64,000 nt of DNA from Vombatus ursinus (GCF_900497805.2 NW_020954610.1:34688835-34752834); one strand, 5' to 3'. Counted from the first letter of the stretch, positions 22,680 through 33,224 are shown. A program made the numbers and translations. Notes: generated by a model not told the origin, from the letters alone.

Positions 22680-24340
22680 ATTTAATTATAGTACCAGAAG
22701 ATAGAATATAATTAGAAAAATATAGCTATAGGTTAGTCACCATTATTGTTTTTTTAAGTCTCATATAGAAGTAAATTGAAATGATTGTTTTCTGTGAATT
22801 TCTGTGTATCCATTCTTCCATGAAACTCCTATCTTCAGTTTTCAAAAATAACTGCATTTTGGTTTTATTTTCCCACTGTCTTTCATGGAGATGATTTCAT
22901 TCTCCAAGACTGCCCATCTGGTGCCTTCTCTAAATGCTCACAGTTCACTTAAAAAAAAAAAACCCAAAACTAAACCAAGCCTACAAATGTTACATCTTTA
23001 AATAAGAGTCATCTTTCTCCTCTTTGGTTTTCCACATTCCCCTTTACAGTTAAAACATGGGAAGATTAGCAAATGAATTGTAAATTCCTGAGTGAACAAA
23101 GTAGTAATCCTTACCCCTAAAAAGGGACAGAAATGCCCTTTCCAGACTCATTCAACTTGATGCTTATTTTTGCTTTAAAGCAGCACACTATAAATAGCTG
23201 GTGAATTAGGACTCCCATATATAGCTCTTCAAAATAGTGTAGAAAACATAGTTTACAATCCTGTGAAAAGGGGAGAGTGAGGAGGGTGGGGCCAGGCAAA
23301 GATACTGTCTACCATAAAAACCTGACAGCTTCATGTAAGGGCTGTTGCTTCTAATTTAAATTCTCATTTCTTATTCTATTTTGAGATCCTCTTTGGGAAT
23401 TTAGGAATGTTGAAACGTGCTGGTTATAAAGCTCTAAGTACAAAATGGTCACGCATTGCTGGAATGAGGCATGTTCTAATGGAAACAAATCACTTGTCAG
23501 TAAGCAGCTTTCAAATTTTTGAACAAAAGCTCAAAAGGGTCAGGGAAAAGAAATATCGAACAGAGGGATTTCTAGGCTCTTAAATTAACCTTGTTTGAAC
23601 TAAACCCAGTCTTTTAAATGAGATTAAGTAATCTGAATGCTGCAGTAAATAAAATAGGTGGTTATGTATGCTAGGAGGAAGTAAAAACTGGTGTTGCTCA
23701 ATAGCTATAAAATGGGAGTCCTTTGGAAAACTGAATTCCATTGTGTTAATGTGGCAATTAGAATTCATAATAAAGAAAAATGAAGAATGTCATCTTCACA
23801 CAAGGAGAGGGAACATTATTGTGTAAATAAGAAAGCAATGTGGATCACAGAAAAGTTTTTAAAATGATGATTCACCTGGCTCATTATTTTTATTTACTCA
23901 TCTTTAAAAGTGCCTACACATGACCAGAAAAATTAAGGATTTATCATTTTTCTCTAAACCTCTTCAATGCTCTAAATCCCCCAAAAAGGAATTGTGTCCT
24001 ACTTGTAGAGTAATTACAGCTAAATCCATAGAAGATCAAATCTCCAACAAGGTAAAATCCTTTATTGAATGAGCACTGAAGTTCTCACAGTGCTCATTTC
24101 CCCACGAGCTGCTATGTACCTGCTGCATCATAAAGATAAGCAAACTTGTAGTTTTACGAGGGCTGTATCTTGGAATTTTCTGTTTCAGCAGTAACTCTGC
24201 CCCAATATATTTCTCCCCCTCTCCTTCAGCCTTGCCCCACCCCTGCCACTGCCTATACACTCCAACTAAAAAGAAATAGTTTAGTCTGACTTTGCCCAGC
24301 TATGTAAAGGAAAGGATAAGGGTGAAGAACAAATTGGGGA
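22680..24340. other. Repeat-poor island
   Basis: This 1.66 kb is the longest stretch in which I see no transposon sequence. It has normal-complexity sequence with AT-rich homeodomain-like cores (for example 'ggcaattagaattc' near 23755). At 23040 there is a strong pyrimidine tract ending 'cccctttacag', but the sequence after it has no open frame. It could hold host regulatory DNA or simply be unique intergenic DNA. Confidence 0.3.
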
Positions 24341-24734
24341 GAGTTACCAGTGTGGGCAGCTGCACTGTGTCTGACTAGGACTAGTTGTGTCTCCCTAGAG
24401 GTTATTAAGAGCAGGAATTCAAGCTGTGAAACTTACAGTTTGGCTTACTAACAAAGAAAGAACAAGAAAGTGAGTGATGGAAAATGATAATAACAACAAA
24501 AAGACTGAAACACCAAAAATATCAAAAGAAAAAAAAACAAAATTAAAAACCCAGTGCACAAGCAGACAAATTAATAGAAAGAAGAATAAATAAAACATCA
24601 AGGAGAATTCAAAGCTCTTTTTTAAAAAATAAAGAAAAATGAATCAATAGTGACAGATGAGAGATAGGAAATCCTGTGAGCTCCTCAGAGAGCATGGAAT
24701 GACAAGAAGAAACCCAGAACTGTTCAAAAGAGAA

Positions 24735-27255
24735 ATATGGAGCTAAGCTAGAAGAGTAGAGGGAGTGATCAAATTGAACTCTCTGAACATTCCCCTCTAA
24801 AAACTTTAAAATACTATATCAAATAGAATCCTGGAGCACATAGCCCACAAAAGGTTGGAGTAAGATATTTCTTGAGTCTAAAACAATTTAGATAGCCAAA
24901 TAAAAGTATAGAAGAAAGACCTTAACATAACCAATAACCACAATGGTGTGGTGACTAATCTAGAGTCAGATATCCTGGAGAGTGAATTCAAGAGGACCTT
25001 GGGAAGCATTGCTCACAATAAAGCTAGTGGAGGTGATGGAATTCCAGTTGAGCTATTTAAAATCCTAAAAGATGATGCTGTTAAGCGTTGCGCTCAATAT
25101 GCCAGTAAATTTGGAAAACTCAAAATCGACCACTAGATTGGAAAAATTGAGTTTACCTCCCAATCCTACAGAAGGGCAATGCCAAGGAAAGTTCAAATTA
25201 CTGAACAATCTTGCTTATTTTGCATACCACCTGGGTTATGTTTAAGATTGTGCAAGTTATATATCAGCAATATGTAAAGTGAAAATTACCAGAAGAGCAC
25301 ACTGGTTTTCAAAGAGGCAGGAAAAACTAGAGCCCCAATTGCCAACATTTGCTGGATCATGGAGAAAGCAAAGAAGTTCCAGAAAAACATCTATTTTGGC
25401 TTCACTGACTACATGAAAGCCTTTGACTGTGTTGGCTCATAACAAAATATGGCAAGTCCTCAAAGAAATGGGAGTACCAGATCATCTTGTCTCCTGAGGA
25501 AGTATGCAGGTCAAGAAGCAACAATTAGAACTGAACATGGAACCACTGATTGGTTTAAGATTGGAAAAGGAGTATGACAAGGCTGTACATTGTCACATTA
25601 TTGAAATGCCAGGCTGAATGAATCAAAAGCTAGAATTAAGGTTGCTCGGAGAAATATCAACAATCTCGGATATGTAAATGATACCACTCTGATGGCAGAA
25701 AGTGAAGAGGAATTAAGAAGCCTCTTGATGAGAATGAAAGAGAAGAGTATAAAAGCTGTCTTGAAGCTTCACATTAAAAAAAAAACAAACCTAATATCTT
25801 GGCAACTGGTCCCATAACTTCCTGGCAAATAGAGGGAGAAGCAATGTCCTATTTTATGTTCTTGGGCTCACAGATCACTACAGATGGTAATTGCAGCCAT
25901 GAAATTAAAAGATACTTGCTCCTTGGGAGGAAAGTTATGGCAAATCTGGACAACATATTAAAAACAAAGAAATCACCTTGCTGATAAAGGTTTGTATAGT
26001 AAAAGTTATGGATTTTCCAGTAGCAATGTATGGCTATGAGAGTTGGTCTATAAGGTTTTGAATTGTGGTTCTAGATAAGAGTTTTGAGAGTCCTTTGGAC
26101 AGCAAGCAGATCACATCAGTCAATCCTCAGAGCAATCCATTTAGGCTATTCATTGAAAGGTCAAATGCTGAAGGCTAAATACTCTGGCCACATAATGAGA
26201 AGATAAGATTCATTGGAAAAGACCCTGATGTTGGGAAAGATTGAAGGCAAAAGGAAAAGGAGATGGCAAAGGATGAGATGGATAGATGGTGTCATGGAAA
26301 CAATGAACATGAACTTGAACAGACTTTGAAAGATAGTGGAGGATATGAAGGGCCTGGTCTGCTATGGTCCATGGGGTCACAAAGAATACAACATGACTGA
26401 ATAACTGAACAATATAAAACAATTTAGAAGTTCAGAAGAAGGGATCTATGACACTGGGGTTGGGTGTGGCCAAGAATGCAGCATGGCAATAGCTCTACTT
26501 GTGGGCCTTGGAGGCAGCAGTAACAGCAGCCGTAGCAGTTTCAGGAGCTCTCTCCACCTAGAAACAGAAAGGAGATTGGACAACTGGTCAGAAAGAGATT
26601 ACAAGGGACCCCTGCACTAGCATTGGGCACAGGACCAAGCACTGTTTGGCAAGTCCATTGCCAATTACCCAATTCCAGGTTTTAATTCCAAGGAAGAAAA
26701 GGAGCATTTGTTGTTGCAAGGGAATGGAGTCTCTACCTGGGCAAGGACCAGAACTCAGACCAGGAAAGCAGTGACTGCTCATGTACCTGGATCATACTAC
26801 CTTGGAAGCATCAAAACTCACAGACCCCTAGAACTAGCTGTGAAAACAGGAGAGAAAAAAGTCTGAAGTTTGGGAAGTGATACCTCACCCCCCCCCCACC
26901 ACACACACCTAAAAGCAGAGTCCAAATCTAACCTAAAGTTTAAAATCAAGAACTAGATGGTAAAAATAAATAATACAAAAAGAACATGATCATAAAAAGC
27001 TACTATAGCGACAAGGAAGTTCAAGATGAAAAGCTTCAAAGAAAAATGAAGACTGGGCACAAGCCCAGCAAAAATTCTTGGAAAATCTAAAGAAAGTTTT
27101 TTTAGACCAAAAAATTGTTTTAAAAATAAAATAAGAGTGTTAAAGGAAAAATTTGGAAATGAAATGAGAGCAAATGCAAGTAAAGTATGAATAGAGAATT
27201 AACAGCTTGGTAAAAGAGACACAAAAACTTTGAAGAAAATAACTTCTTAAAAAAC
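24735..27255 (+). mobile_element. L1 5'UTR and ORF1 start, split by an RTE LINE
   Basis: Positions 24735-24878 carry L1 5'UTR sequence ('atcctggagcacatagccc', 'acaaaaggttggagtaag'). It resumes at 26429 after the RTE insertion with 5'UTR ('caggagctctctccacc', 'tggatcatactaccttgg', 'aaaactcacagacccctag') and reaches the ORF1 N-terminal coding region from about 26990 ('agcaaaaattcttgg', 'acagcttggtaaaagag'). The ORF1 frame is broken. The same 5'UTR type is seen at 28.1-29.26 kb (minus) and 44.06 kb (plus). Confidence 0.75.
24879..26428 (+). mobile_element. BovB-like RTE LINE with perfect 14-bp TSD
   Basis: The body (24893-26414) carries RTE/BovB reverse-transcriptase blocks in order. These include 'ASGGDGIPVELFKILKDDA' near 25030, 'GQEATIRTEHGTTDWFKIG' near 25520, 'DTTLMAESEEELRSLL' near 25690, and 'FLGSQITTDGNCSHEIKR' followed by 'LLLGRKVMANLDNILK' at about 25855-25970. 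The 3' end is 'ggggtcacaaagaatac' then 'aacatgactgaataactg'. The 14-bp taaaacaatttaga flanks it at 24879-24892 and 26415-26428. The copy lacks the endonuclease and N-terminal half, and has stops and frameshifts, so it is dead. Its 3' end is shared with SINEs in the window. Confidence 0.93.
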
Positions 27256-27261
27256 AACTGG

Positions 27262-27640
27262 GAATTGGTGCTGCCTTCTGTAGCCTGTGCAGGCTGAGCA
27301 ATGCAAGGATCTAAGACATCTCCAAAGATCTCATAATGGAAAATGCTATCCACATCCAAAGAAAGAACTATGGAGTTTGAATGCGGATTGAAGCATACTA
27401 TTTGCTATTTTTTTCTTCTGTTTTTTTTTGTTTCCCCTTTCTTGTGGTTCCTCCTATTGGTTCTAATTCTTCCTTACAACATGACTAATGTGAAAATGTA
27501 TTTAATAGGAATGTATATGTATAGCCTATAACAGAGTGCATGCCATCTTGGAGAGGAAGGAGTAGAAAAATTTTAAACTTAAAAGCTTACAGAAGCAATT
27601 GTTGATAAATCAAAATAAATTAATAAAAACAATTTTAAAG
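27262..27640 (+). mobile_element. L1 3'UTR fragment
   Basis: The order 'agcaatgcaaggatctaag', 'ggaaaatgctatccacatcc', 'agaaagaactatggagtt', 'tgaagcatactatttgc' and 'gaggaaggagtagaaaaatt' matches the 3' end of the L1 at 58.99-59.35 kb. It follows the truncated ORF1 directly, so either the same copy lost all of ORF2 or two copies abut. Confidence 0.8.
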
Positions 27641-27694
27641 GAAGTGAATGGTGGATTCTTTCAATTTCTATTTTACTTAGAAAAATAGCTACAC

Positions 27695-28067
27695 ACAAAG
27701 CCTCAAAGAGAAATGTTCCTTGGACCCAAACCCAACAAGAATTCCTGGGAGAGTAAAAGAAAGATGTAAGAGTGGTAGAGGAAAAATTAATAAAAGAAGC
27801 GCAAAAATACTAAAGAAAATAACACCTTAAAAAACAGAATTAGCCCCACTTTTTTTACCATTAGGTTAATTCTGTTTTTTTAGGTATTATTTTCTTCAGT
27901 ATTTTTGTGCTTCTTTTACCAAGCTGTTTATTCTCTTTTCATAATTTTCTTACATCATTGTTATTTTCTTTATGAATATTTCCTCTACCACTCTTACATC
28001 TTTCTTTCACTCTCTTAGGAATTCTTGTTGGGTTTGGGTCCAAGGAACATTTTTCTTTGAGACTTTG
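27695..28067. repeat. L1 ORF1 hairpin: inverted repeat with almost no loop
   Basis: The plus arm (27695-27845) and minus arm (27864-28067) are reverse complements at roughly nine bases in ten. Both include 'ttccttggacccaaaccc', 'caacaagaattcct' and 'aagatgtaagagtggtagag'. The plus arm lacks about 60 bases present in the minus arm (the 'acagcttgg' region). The 18-base spacer (27846-27863) is itself L1 ORF1 sequence continuing the minus arm. Transcripts from either strand would fold into a long stem. Confidence 0.85.
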
Positions 28068-28150
28068 CTTATAATTATTTTCACATTGTTGTCTTATTCT
28101 AAGTATACGTCTTGGTCTTCCCTATCACTGTAGTACCTTTTTATGGCTAA

Positions 28151-28152
<2 letters not shown>

Positions 28153-28205
<53 letters not shown>

Positions 28206-28234
28206 TTCTGTTTCTCTCCCTCTCTCTCTTTCTC
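28153..28234. repeat. (CT)n microsatellite
   Basis: An almost pure CT tract of about 80 bases with a few T interruptions lies between L1 ORF1 and L1 5'UTR sequence. Confidence 0.95.
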
Positions 28235-28388
28235 ATTTTCCCATCCTATTATTTGACTTCAAACTTTATGTTAAAATTGAACTCTGCTCACCTGGGGTTG
28301 GGGAAGCATTGTCAAACCTTCAGGCTTTTTTGTGCTGCTGTTTTCAGAGCTATTTCAAGAGGTCTGCAGGTTTTCAGTGCTTCCAAGG

Positions 28389-28713
28389 CTGTTGTTGTTG
28401 TTGTTGTTGTCATTGTTTTTGTTGTTGTTTGTCCTTCGTTCTTGAAGAAGGCCATGATATTAGGGAGGTGATGCTATGATGTGCAAGTGAATTAGTTTTA
28501 GGTGAGGGAGGGGTGCACAAAGTCATCAGGCTCACTTTCTCCTCTGGAGCCATCTGAGTCCAGTGGCAAGACATAGATCAGGATGACTGGAGATGGCCCT
28601 CGATGTAGTGGGAGACCTTGACCTTTTTAAGCTTATTTCTTTAACAGGTCTAAGTTTGTCCAAGGCAGTTCCCATTCAGTGATTAAGGTTAGGTAAGAAA
28701 TGAGGCAGAAAAT
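28389..28713 (-). repeat. Short RTE-tailed repeat with (GTT)n end
   Basis: On the minus strand the repeat ends with 'cttcttcaagaacgaagg', 'acaaacaacaac' and a run of ACA units, seen on the plus strand as (GTT)n at 28390-28431. Its body ('ggtgatgctatgatgtgc', 'gcacaaagtcatcaggctc', 'gagtccagtggcaagac') recurs at 33.6 and 37.0 kb. The 3' tail resembles that of the RTE-like LINE at 11.32 kb, so it is probably a non-autonomous partner of that LINE. It interrupts an L1 5'UTR. Confidence 0.7.
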
Positions 28714-29264
28714 TGTGGGGAGAGGTCTAGTCACTGCTCTCCTGGTCTGTGCTCTGGTCTTTACCCAGGAAGGGCACCTGGCCCCCTGCCATTGCTGCTC
28801 TTGTCCCTGGAACTGTAACCAAGGCCTTTCCTTGCTTGTGACTGACCAGAAGTGCTCTTATAAGCCCTGGAACTGCCATCCAGAACTTTGCATAGGCAAT
28901 AGAGCTGCCAATCAGCTCCAGCTGTACCCAGTGCCAGCAAAGGGTCCCCTCTAATCTTCTGTTGTCCAACCCCCTTACCATCTCTGGGCTGAGATCTCCT
29001 GAAACTGCTATTGTTGCCACTGTTACAGCTGCCTCCAAGGTTCACCACTGGTGCTGCCATGCTGCGTTCCACCCTGATTTCACAGATCTTTCCTGCCAAC
29101 CTCCTAAATTGTCTTACACTGAAAAAATGTTTCATTCTGACCTTTTGTTGGCTTTAGTACTCCAAAATTTGATTGGAGGAGTTATTTTAAAGTTGTTTGA
29201 AGGGGAATATTGGGAGAGCTCAGCTGGGTTGCTACCTGTACTCCACCATCTTGGCTTCTGCCGG

Positions 29265-29534
29265 TCCTGTCTATGAATTCTCAGCTTGCAATCTCTTGAA
29301 AAACCTGCTGCAAGACCCCTGGCATCTGGAGTTATATAACATATCATCAAAATATACATCAGTATTTAAAAAAACCCAAGAATGCTCAATTCAACATCTA
29401 AAGTAGTGTGCCACTTTAGGGTGTCATTCATAGCAAATATACATCAACAATATATCTAATAATAATTGTACAGTGCAATACCTTTTTACTATAGATCTAA
29501 ATTTCATATAGGACATGTTAAACACATATGTCAG
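29265..29534. other. Unassigned sequence
   Basis: This is the flank of the minus-strand L1 5' end. No feature recognised. Confidence 0.35.
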
Positions 29535-29760
29535 AATAGTAGCTAGCATTGATATACTGCTTTTAGGCTTGGGAAATGTTTTACGTATGTAGTTTGAACT
29601 TTACAACAACCATTTGAAGTAGGTGCTGTCATTATCCTAGAAACTGAGGCTGAGGGAAGTTCAGTGACTCACCCAGAATTATCAATAATTGTCTAAGGTG
29701 GGATTTGAACTTGTGTCTTCCTGACTCCAAGTCTAATACATTCCACTTGCCATTTAGTTC
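29535..29760 (-). repeat. CORE-SINE (MIR-like)
   Basis: The plus strand reads 'tagtagctagcattgatatac', then 'ctagaaactgaggctgagg', 'gggatttgaacttgtgtc' and 'ttcctgactccaagtc', a reversed CORE-SINE with a recognisable B box. Confidence 0.75.
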
Positions 29761-30275
29761 TTATTAGCAATACATATCCAGATAATGCAAGCAAATATAA
29801 ATAAAAGCAAAAAGTAATAATTATATCAATAGTCCTACAAAATAACCAAATATACAAAACAGCAACATATGTACAAATAAAGGAATTAAGAACATATGTA
29901 CAGTCAATAGACTAATATTCATAATACTAGTATAAAGCAAATCAACAAGACAAAAATATAATAAAACAAAAGCATAGTCAATATGTACTTACATCAATGG
30001 ACATAGGCAAAGAACATATTGCATAGTTAAATAACATTATCTTCTCTCGACATGTGTAATCCTTTCATCCGAGTCATTATAAATTAGTCTGTCACTGGTC
30101 CAATAATCCTAGTTTTCCTGTGCCCTGCTGATCTATCTGCCCTTACATTTGAGTGCATTGATGGTATGACCTGATCAGAATTCTCATAAGATCTATAGTT
30201 CTGCTTCCCTAACTCTGAACTAGCACAGAGCTCAAGCTCTCTATCAGTGGTATTATGCTCTCTGAGGTCTGCCTA
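29761..30275. other. Unassigned sequence, possibly part of a retroelement
   Basis: AT-rich at first, then mixed. It lies downstream, in minus-strand sense, of the Ty3/Gypsy polymerase fragment and could be more of that element, but I recognise no domain. Confidence 0.25.
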
Positions 30276-30279
30276 TAAC

Positions 30280-30944
30280 CTAGGAATCTTTATAGCTGAA
30301 ATAATGGCCAGAAAGATAATGTCTATATGTTCTTCCTCTCTTTGAACCATTCTGTAGTCTACAGTACACAAAATCTTCTTCACTTGAAATATTTATTTCT
30401 GAGAAATTGTCTGGTTTGGGTAGTTTTTTTGTGACTGACAGACAATCTCTTTCACTGAGGTGACTACCCATTAGTCTCAACTTTTGCCCACCTAACTCAC
30501 CACGTGCGTTTGATCATCTATCTTTAAATAGATTTGTTGATTTTAAGATGGCTTCACATGTCTTGTCTTTCCTCTTCTGAACTTCTTAAATAATATATTA
30601 TTGAATAAGGTCATTCAGTGGCTTAGAAATAGCAATATAGTTCTTAACAATTTGTAATTGTAACTGCCACATCCCAAGAAAGTCCTAAGATGTTAGAGGT
30701 GGCCAAGCCACAGGTTCTTCTGACTTTTCTGGGTTAGTACTCATATCTTGTTGAGATGCTATGTGTTCCACATGTTTAACTGAGACTTTACAAAGCCGTC
30801 ACTTGACAATGCAAAGTTTTAAGCCATTTTCATCTAGCTGATTCAACACTTTTTTCCCAGTCTTTCCAGGGTCTTCCCAAAGACCCTGTCATCAAGGTAC
30901 GCAGACACTTGCAGGTTGTTCATATAGCCAAGTATTTCCTTTCC
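30280..30944 (-). mobile_element. Ty3/Gypsy retrotransposon pol fragment (fossil)
   Basis: Read on the minus strand, 30540-30905 carries Ty3/Gypsy reverse-transcriptase blocks in the right order and spacing. AYLDDRVFGKTLE is the catalytic YLDD box with the following FGKT segment. It is followed by an 'ENGLKL' block and then by blocks resembling the family's 'GHIVS..G+STDPEKV' and 'KNY..I.KPLNDL' segments. The stretch from 30540 to 30280 may hold the RNase H start. No LTRs, gag or integrase are recognised. The copy is old and broken several times over. In life the enzyme would copy the element's RNA inside a virus-like particle. Confidence 0.75.
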
Positions 30945-31762
30945 TTATCTTTCCCCCTAAAATCTCCCCCTCTTCTACCCTCTCTTATTGTAGAGGATGA
31001 CATTGTTCCTCTAGGCCTTCAAGCTCACAGCCTAGAATTTTTCCTAGATTCCTCACTCTTTCTTGCTCCCTATATCCAAGTTGTTGCCAAGGACTTGTCA
31101 ATTTCACAATTGCAACATCTCTTGTTGCTCTCTTCTCTCCTCTGAAACTGCCACTACTCTGGTATAGACTCTCATCACCTTAGGCCTGGACTACCACAAT
31201 AGCCTACTCTAATCTATCCTCTATTCAGCTACCAAAGTGATTTTTCCTACAGTGTAAGTCAGATCATGCCCCCCCCAACCAATAAATTCCAGTGACTTTC
31301 TATTGCCTCTGATATCAAATACAATTTATTCGTTTGCAGTTAGCTTCCCCCCCCTCCTTTCCAGTCTTCTTACACCTTACTTTCCAACACGTACTCTTCT
31401 ATCCAGTGGTACTGGTCTCCTTGCAGTTCCTTGAACAAGACATTTCATATCTAGGCTCCAGGAATTTTCTCTGACTGTCTCTCATGCCTGGAATGCTCTT
31501 CCTCCTCAACTCTGCTCACTGGCTTCCCTGGTTTTCTTTAAGTCCCAACTAAAATTCCATCTACTACAAGAAGTCTTTCCCAACCCCTGTTAATTCTAGT
31601 GCCTTCTGTATTTCTTGTTTAGCTCATTTGTGCATATTTCTCTGCATGTTGTCTCCCTCATTAGATAGTGAGCTCCTTGAGGGCAAGGACTGTCTTTTGA
31701 TTCTTTTTATATTCCTAGTGCCTAGTGCCTACTAGGCATTACTAATTGACTGACTGAGTGAC
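30945..31762 (+). mobile_element. L2-clade LINE, C-terminal region and 3' end
   Basis: The sequence starts at the 'FPPK' block ('ctttccccctaaaatctcc'), passes 'ctggactaccacaatagcc' and 'gcctggaatgctcttcc', and ends in 'ctagtgcctactaggcatt' with a degraded tail. It joins the Gypsy fragment directly. Frames are broken. Confidence 0.85.
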
Positions 31763-31867
31763 TACTTTCTCCATCAGTCTTTGGAAAGTTGTATGTATCT
31801 CTAATATGTCTCGGGGCATAAATTCAAATGGGTAAAATCTGCCTTTGCAGATTAATGAATGAATAGA

Positions 31868-32062
31868 TGGAAAAATATTTATTAAGCACACAATATATAC
31901 CAAAAACTGTGCTAAGCACTGGGGAAACAAATAGAAAAAGTAAGATAATTCCTGCTCTGAAGGAGCAGGGATTATCTAATTGGAGAAATAACACATAAAA
32001 CAAGGTTCAGCTGTAGGGTAAATGGAAAGAACCAGAAGTGCTAAGTGTGATGTAAAAGAGAG
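31868..32062 (-). mobile_element. L2-clade LINE 3' end
   Basis: The plus strand reads 'aatatttattaagcacac', 'ctgtgctaagcactgggg' and 'cctgctctgaaggagcag', a reversed L2 3' end of the same type as at 9.49 and 40.25 kb. Confidence 0.7.
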
Positions 32063-32089
32063 GATGACAAAATCTTTCAAAAAAAATTT

Positions 32090-32220
32090 TTCATGCCTTT
32101 TAAAATCCGTTCCCTCCCCCAACTACTACCCTCACTTCGAACAAAAAAAAAAAATAAACAAAATACTCTTATTATGTTTACATGCATAGTCCATCAAGAC
32201 AATTTCTTACATTGGCCATG
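32090..32220 (-). mobile_element. L1 3'UTR fragment (tentative)
   Basis: 'ttccctcccccaactactacc', an A run, 'ctcttattatgtttacatgc' and 'ttacattggccatgc' resemble a reversed older L1 3'UTR. It is short and diverged. Confidence 0.4.
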
Positions 32221-32248
32221 CTTGAACAGGACTGACTTTCTTCTTTAG

Positions 32249-32434
32249 GGTCAGGAGCAATGGAGACATTTTACTGATGCCTCCCACTTCGTCCAGTTTG
32301 TAAAGTATGTCAGCGCCTATCAGAGATACACTAAACAACTAGGTTGCAGATGTTTCAAGTTTGGGGGTGGATCCAGTGTCAATTTGGACATTTGGGTGGT
32401 GATACTAGATTGTGCTACATACAGGACCATATAA
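32249..32434 (+). other. Exon-like open stretch, unidentified
   Basis: A good acceptor-like sequence ('actgactttcttctttag') precedes a 61-codon open frame beginning GQEQWRHFTDASHFVQFVKY. It keeps CpG dinucleotides (cttcgtcc, tcagcgcc) that are rare in the surrounding decayed DNA. I recognise no protein family and no clear donor site. It may be a real exon, a retrocopy piece or chance. Confidence 0.15.
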
Positions 32435-32504
32435 CACCCCTCACTAAGGACAGGTGGCCACTCCTATTTCAGCTCATCTCCAAATGGCAAAATAACACTC
32501 TATC

Positions 32505-32595
32505 ATATCAGAGTAAAAGGTTTGCCCCTACTATATCAGAGAAACTCTATCATATCTACCATGCAATATCTAACATATCAGAGTAAAGAGGTTTG
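32505..32595 (+). repeat. Short direct repeat, about 70-bp period
   Basis: 'atatcagagtaaaaggtttg' at about 32505 recurs as 'atatcagagtaaagaggtttg'-like sequence at about 32575, with additional partial 'atatcaga' units between. This is a small local duplication. Confidence 0.6.
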
Positions 32596-32636
32596 TTCAT
32601 TAACAGCTACATCATTATGCATCTTGACTGCCTGTG

Positions 32637-32908
32637 CCAGTTAGGTGGCTCAATGTATAGAGTACTAAGCCTGGAGTCAGTAATACTCACTCATCTTCCT
32701 GAGTTGAAATCTGGCCTCAGACACCCTGGACAACTCACTTAACCCTTTTTACCTCAGTTTCTGGAGGCAAAATGATCTGGAAAATGAATTGTAAATGAGT
32801 TATAAAATGAACTGGAGAAGGAAATGACAAATCACTCCAATGTCTTGGCCAAGAAAACCCCAAATGGGTTCAAAAAGACTTGGACACCACTGAAACAACT
32901 AAAAAACA
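32637..32908 (+). repeat. CORE-SINE with RTE-type tail
   Basis: The head 'ttaggtggctcaatgtatag' and core 'tctggcctcagacaccc' are followed by 'aactggagaaggaaatgac', 'caagaaaaccccaaatggg' and 'acttggacaccactgaaac'. This matches the copy at 15451-15710. It is more diverged and no clear TSD is seen. Confidence 0.85.
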
Positions 32909-33224
32909 AATCCACACCAGATGTCTAATCTCAAAGAAGCAATGCCTGTGACAAATCAATGCTACCATTAAAAGGGGAAATTATGTCTTATCCAGTGGTT
33001 TTTTGATGGACTTATTTTGGACATAGCTCTGGCTGATCCTCTCTGATACTTTCTTATTTCTTTCCCAGAACAAAGTTGCCTTAGTCTCAAGGTATTTGCT
33101 CCATTGGTGGGCTCCATACACCTTGGAGGAGTTGTTCTAGTTCCCCAAACACACAGAGTTTAGTACAGAAATACATTAAATTCAACAGAGAGATAAGGTA
33201 TGTCCCCATCCTACTCTTCATCGA

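Larger units (their letters stand above)
27846..29264 (-). mobile_element. L1 5'UTR and ORF1 start, with an inserted repeat
   Basis: On the minus strand the element starts at about 29264 ('gcagaagccaagatggtgg') and runs through GC-rich 5'UTR to 28714. It is interrupted by a repeat (28389-28713), continues as 5'UTR from 28388 to about 28240, crosses a (CT)n tract, and enters ORF1 N-terminal sequence that ends at the hairpin centre. The 84-124 codon open frames in 28700-29276 lie inside the 5'UTR on both strands and are not host genes. Confidence 0.75.

Noticed and set aside
23040-23100. Strong pyrimidine tract plus AG as an exon acceptor
   Set aside because: All three frames after it close within a few codons and no donor follows. 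It could at best be non-coding.
28153-28431. Regular short repeats as a CRISPR-like array
   Set aside because: These are CT and GTT microsatellites without spacers, in eukaryotic DNA.
28700-29276. Several overlapping open frames of 84-124 codons on both strands
   Set aside because: They lie entirely in an L1 5'UTR, which is GC-rich and so has few stops by chance. Overlapping frames on both strands and no family match argue against a host gene.
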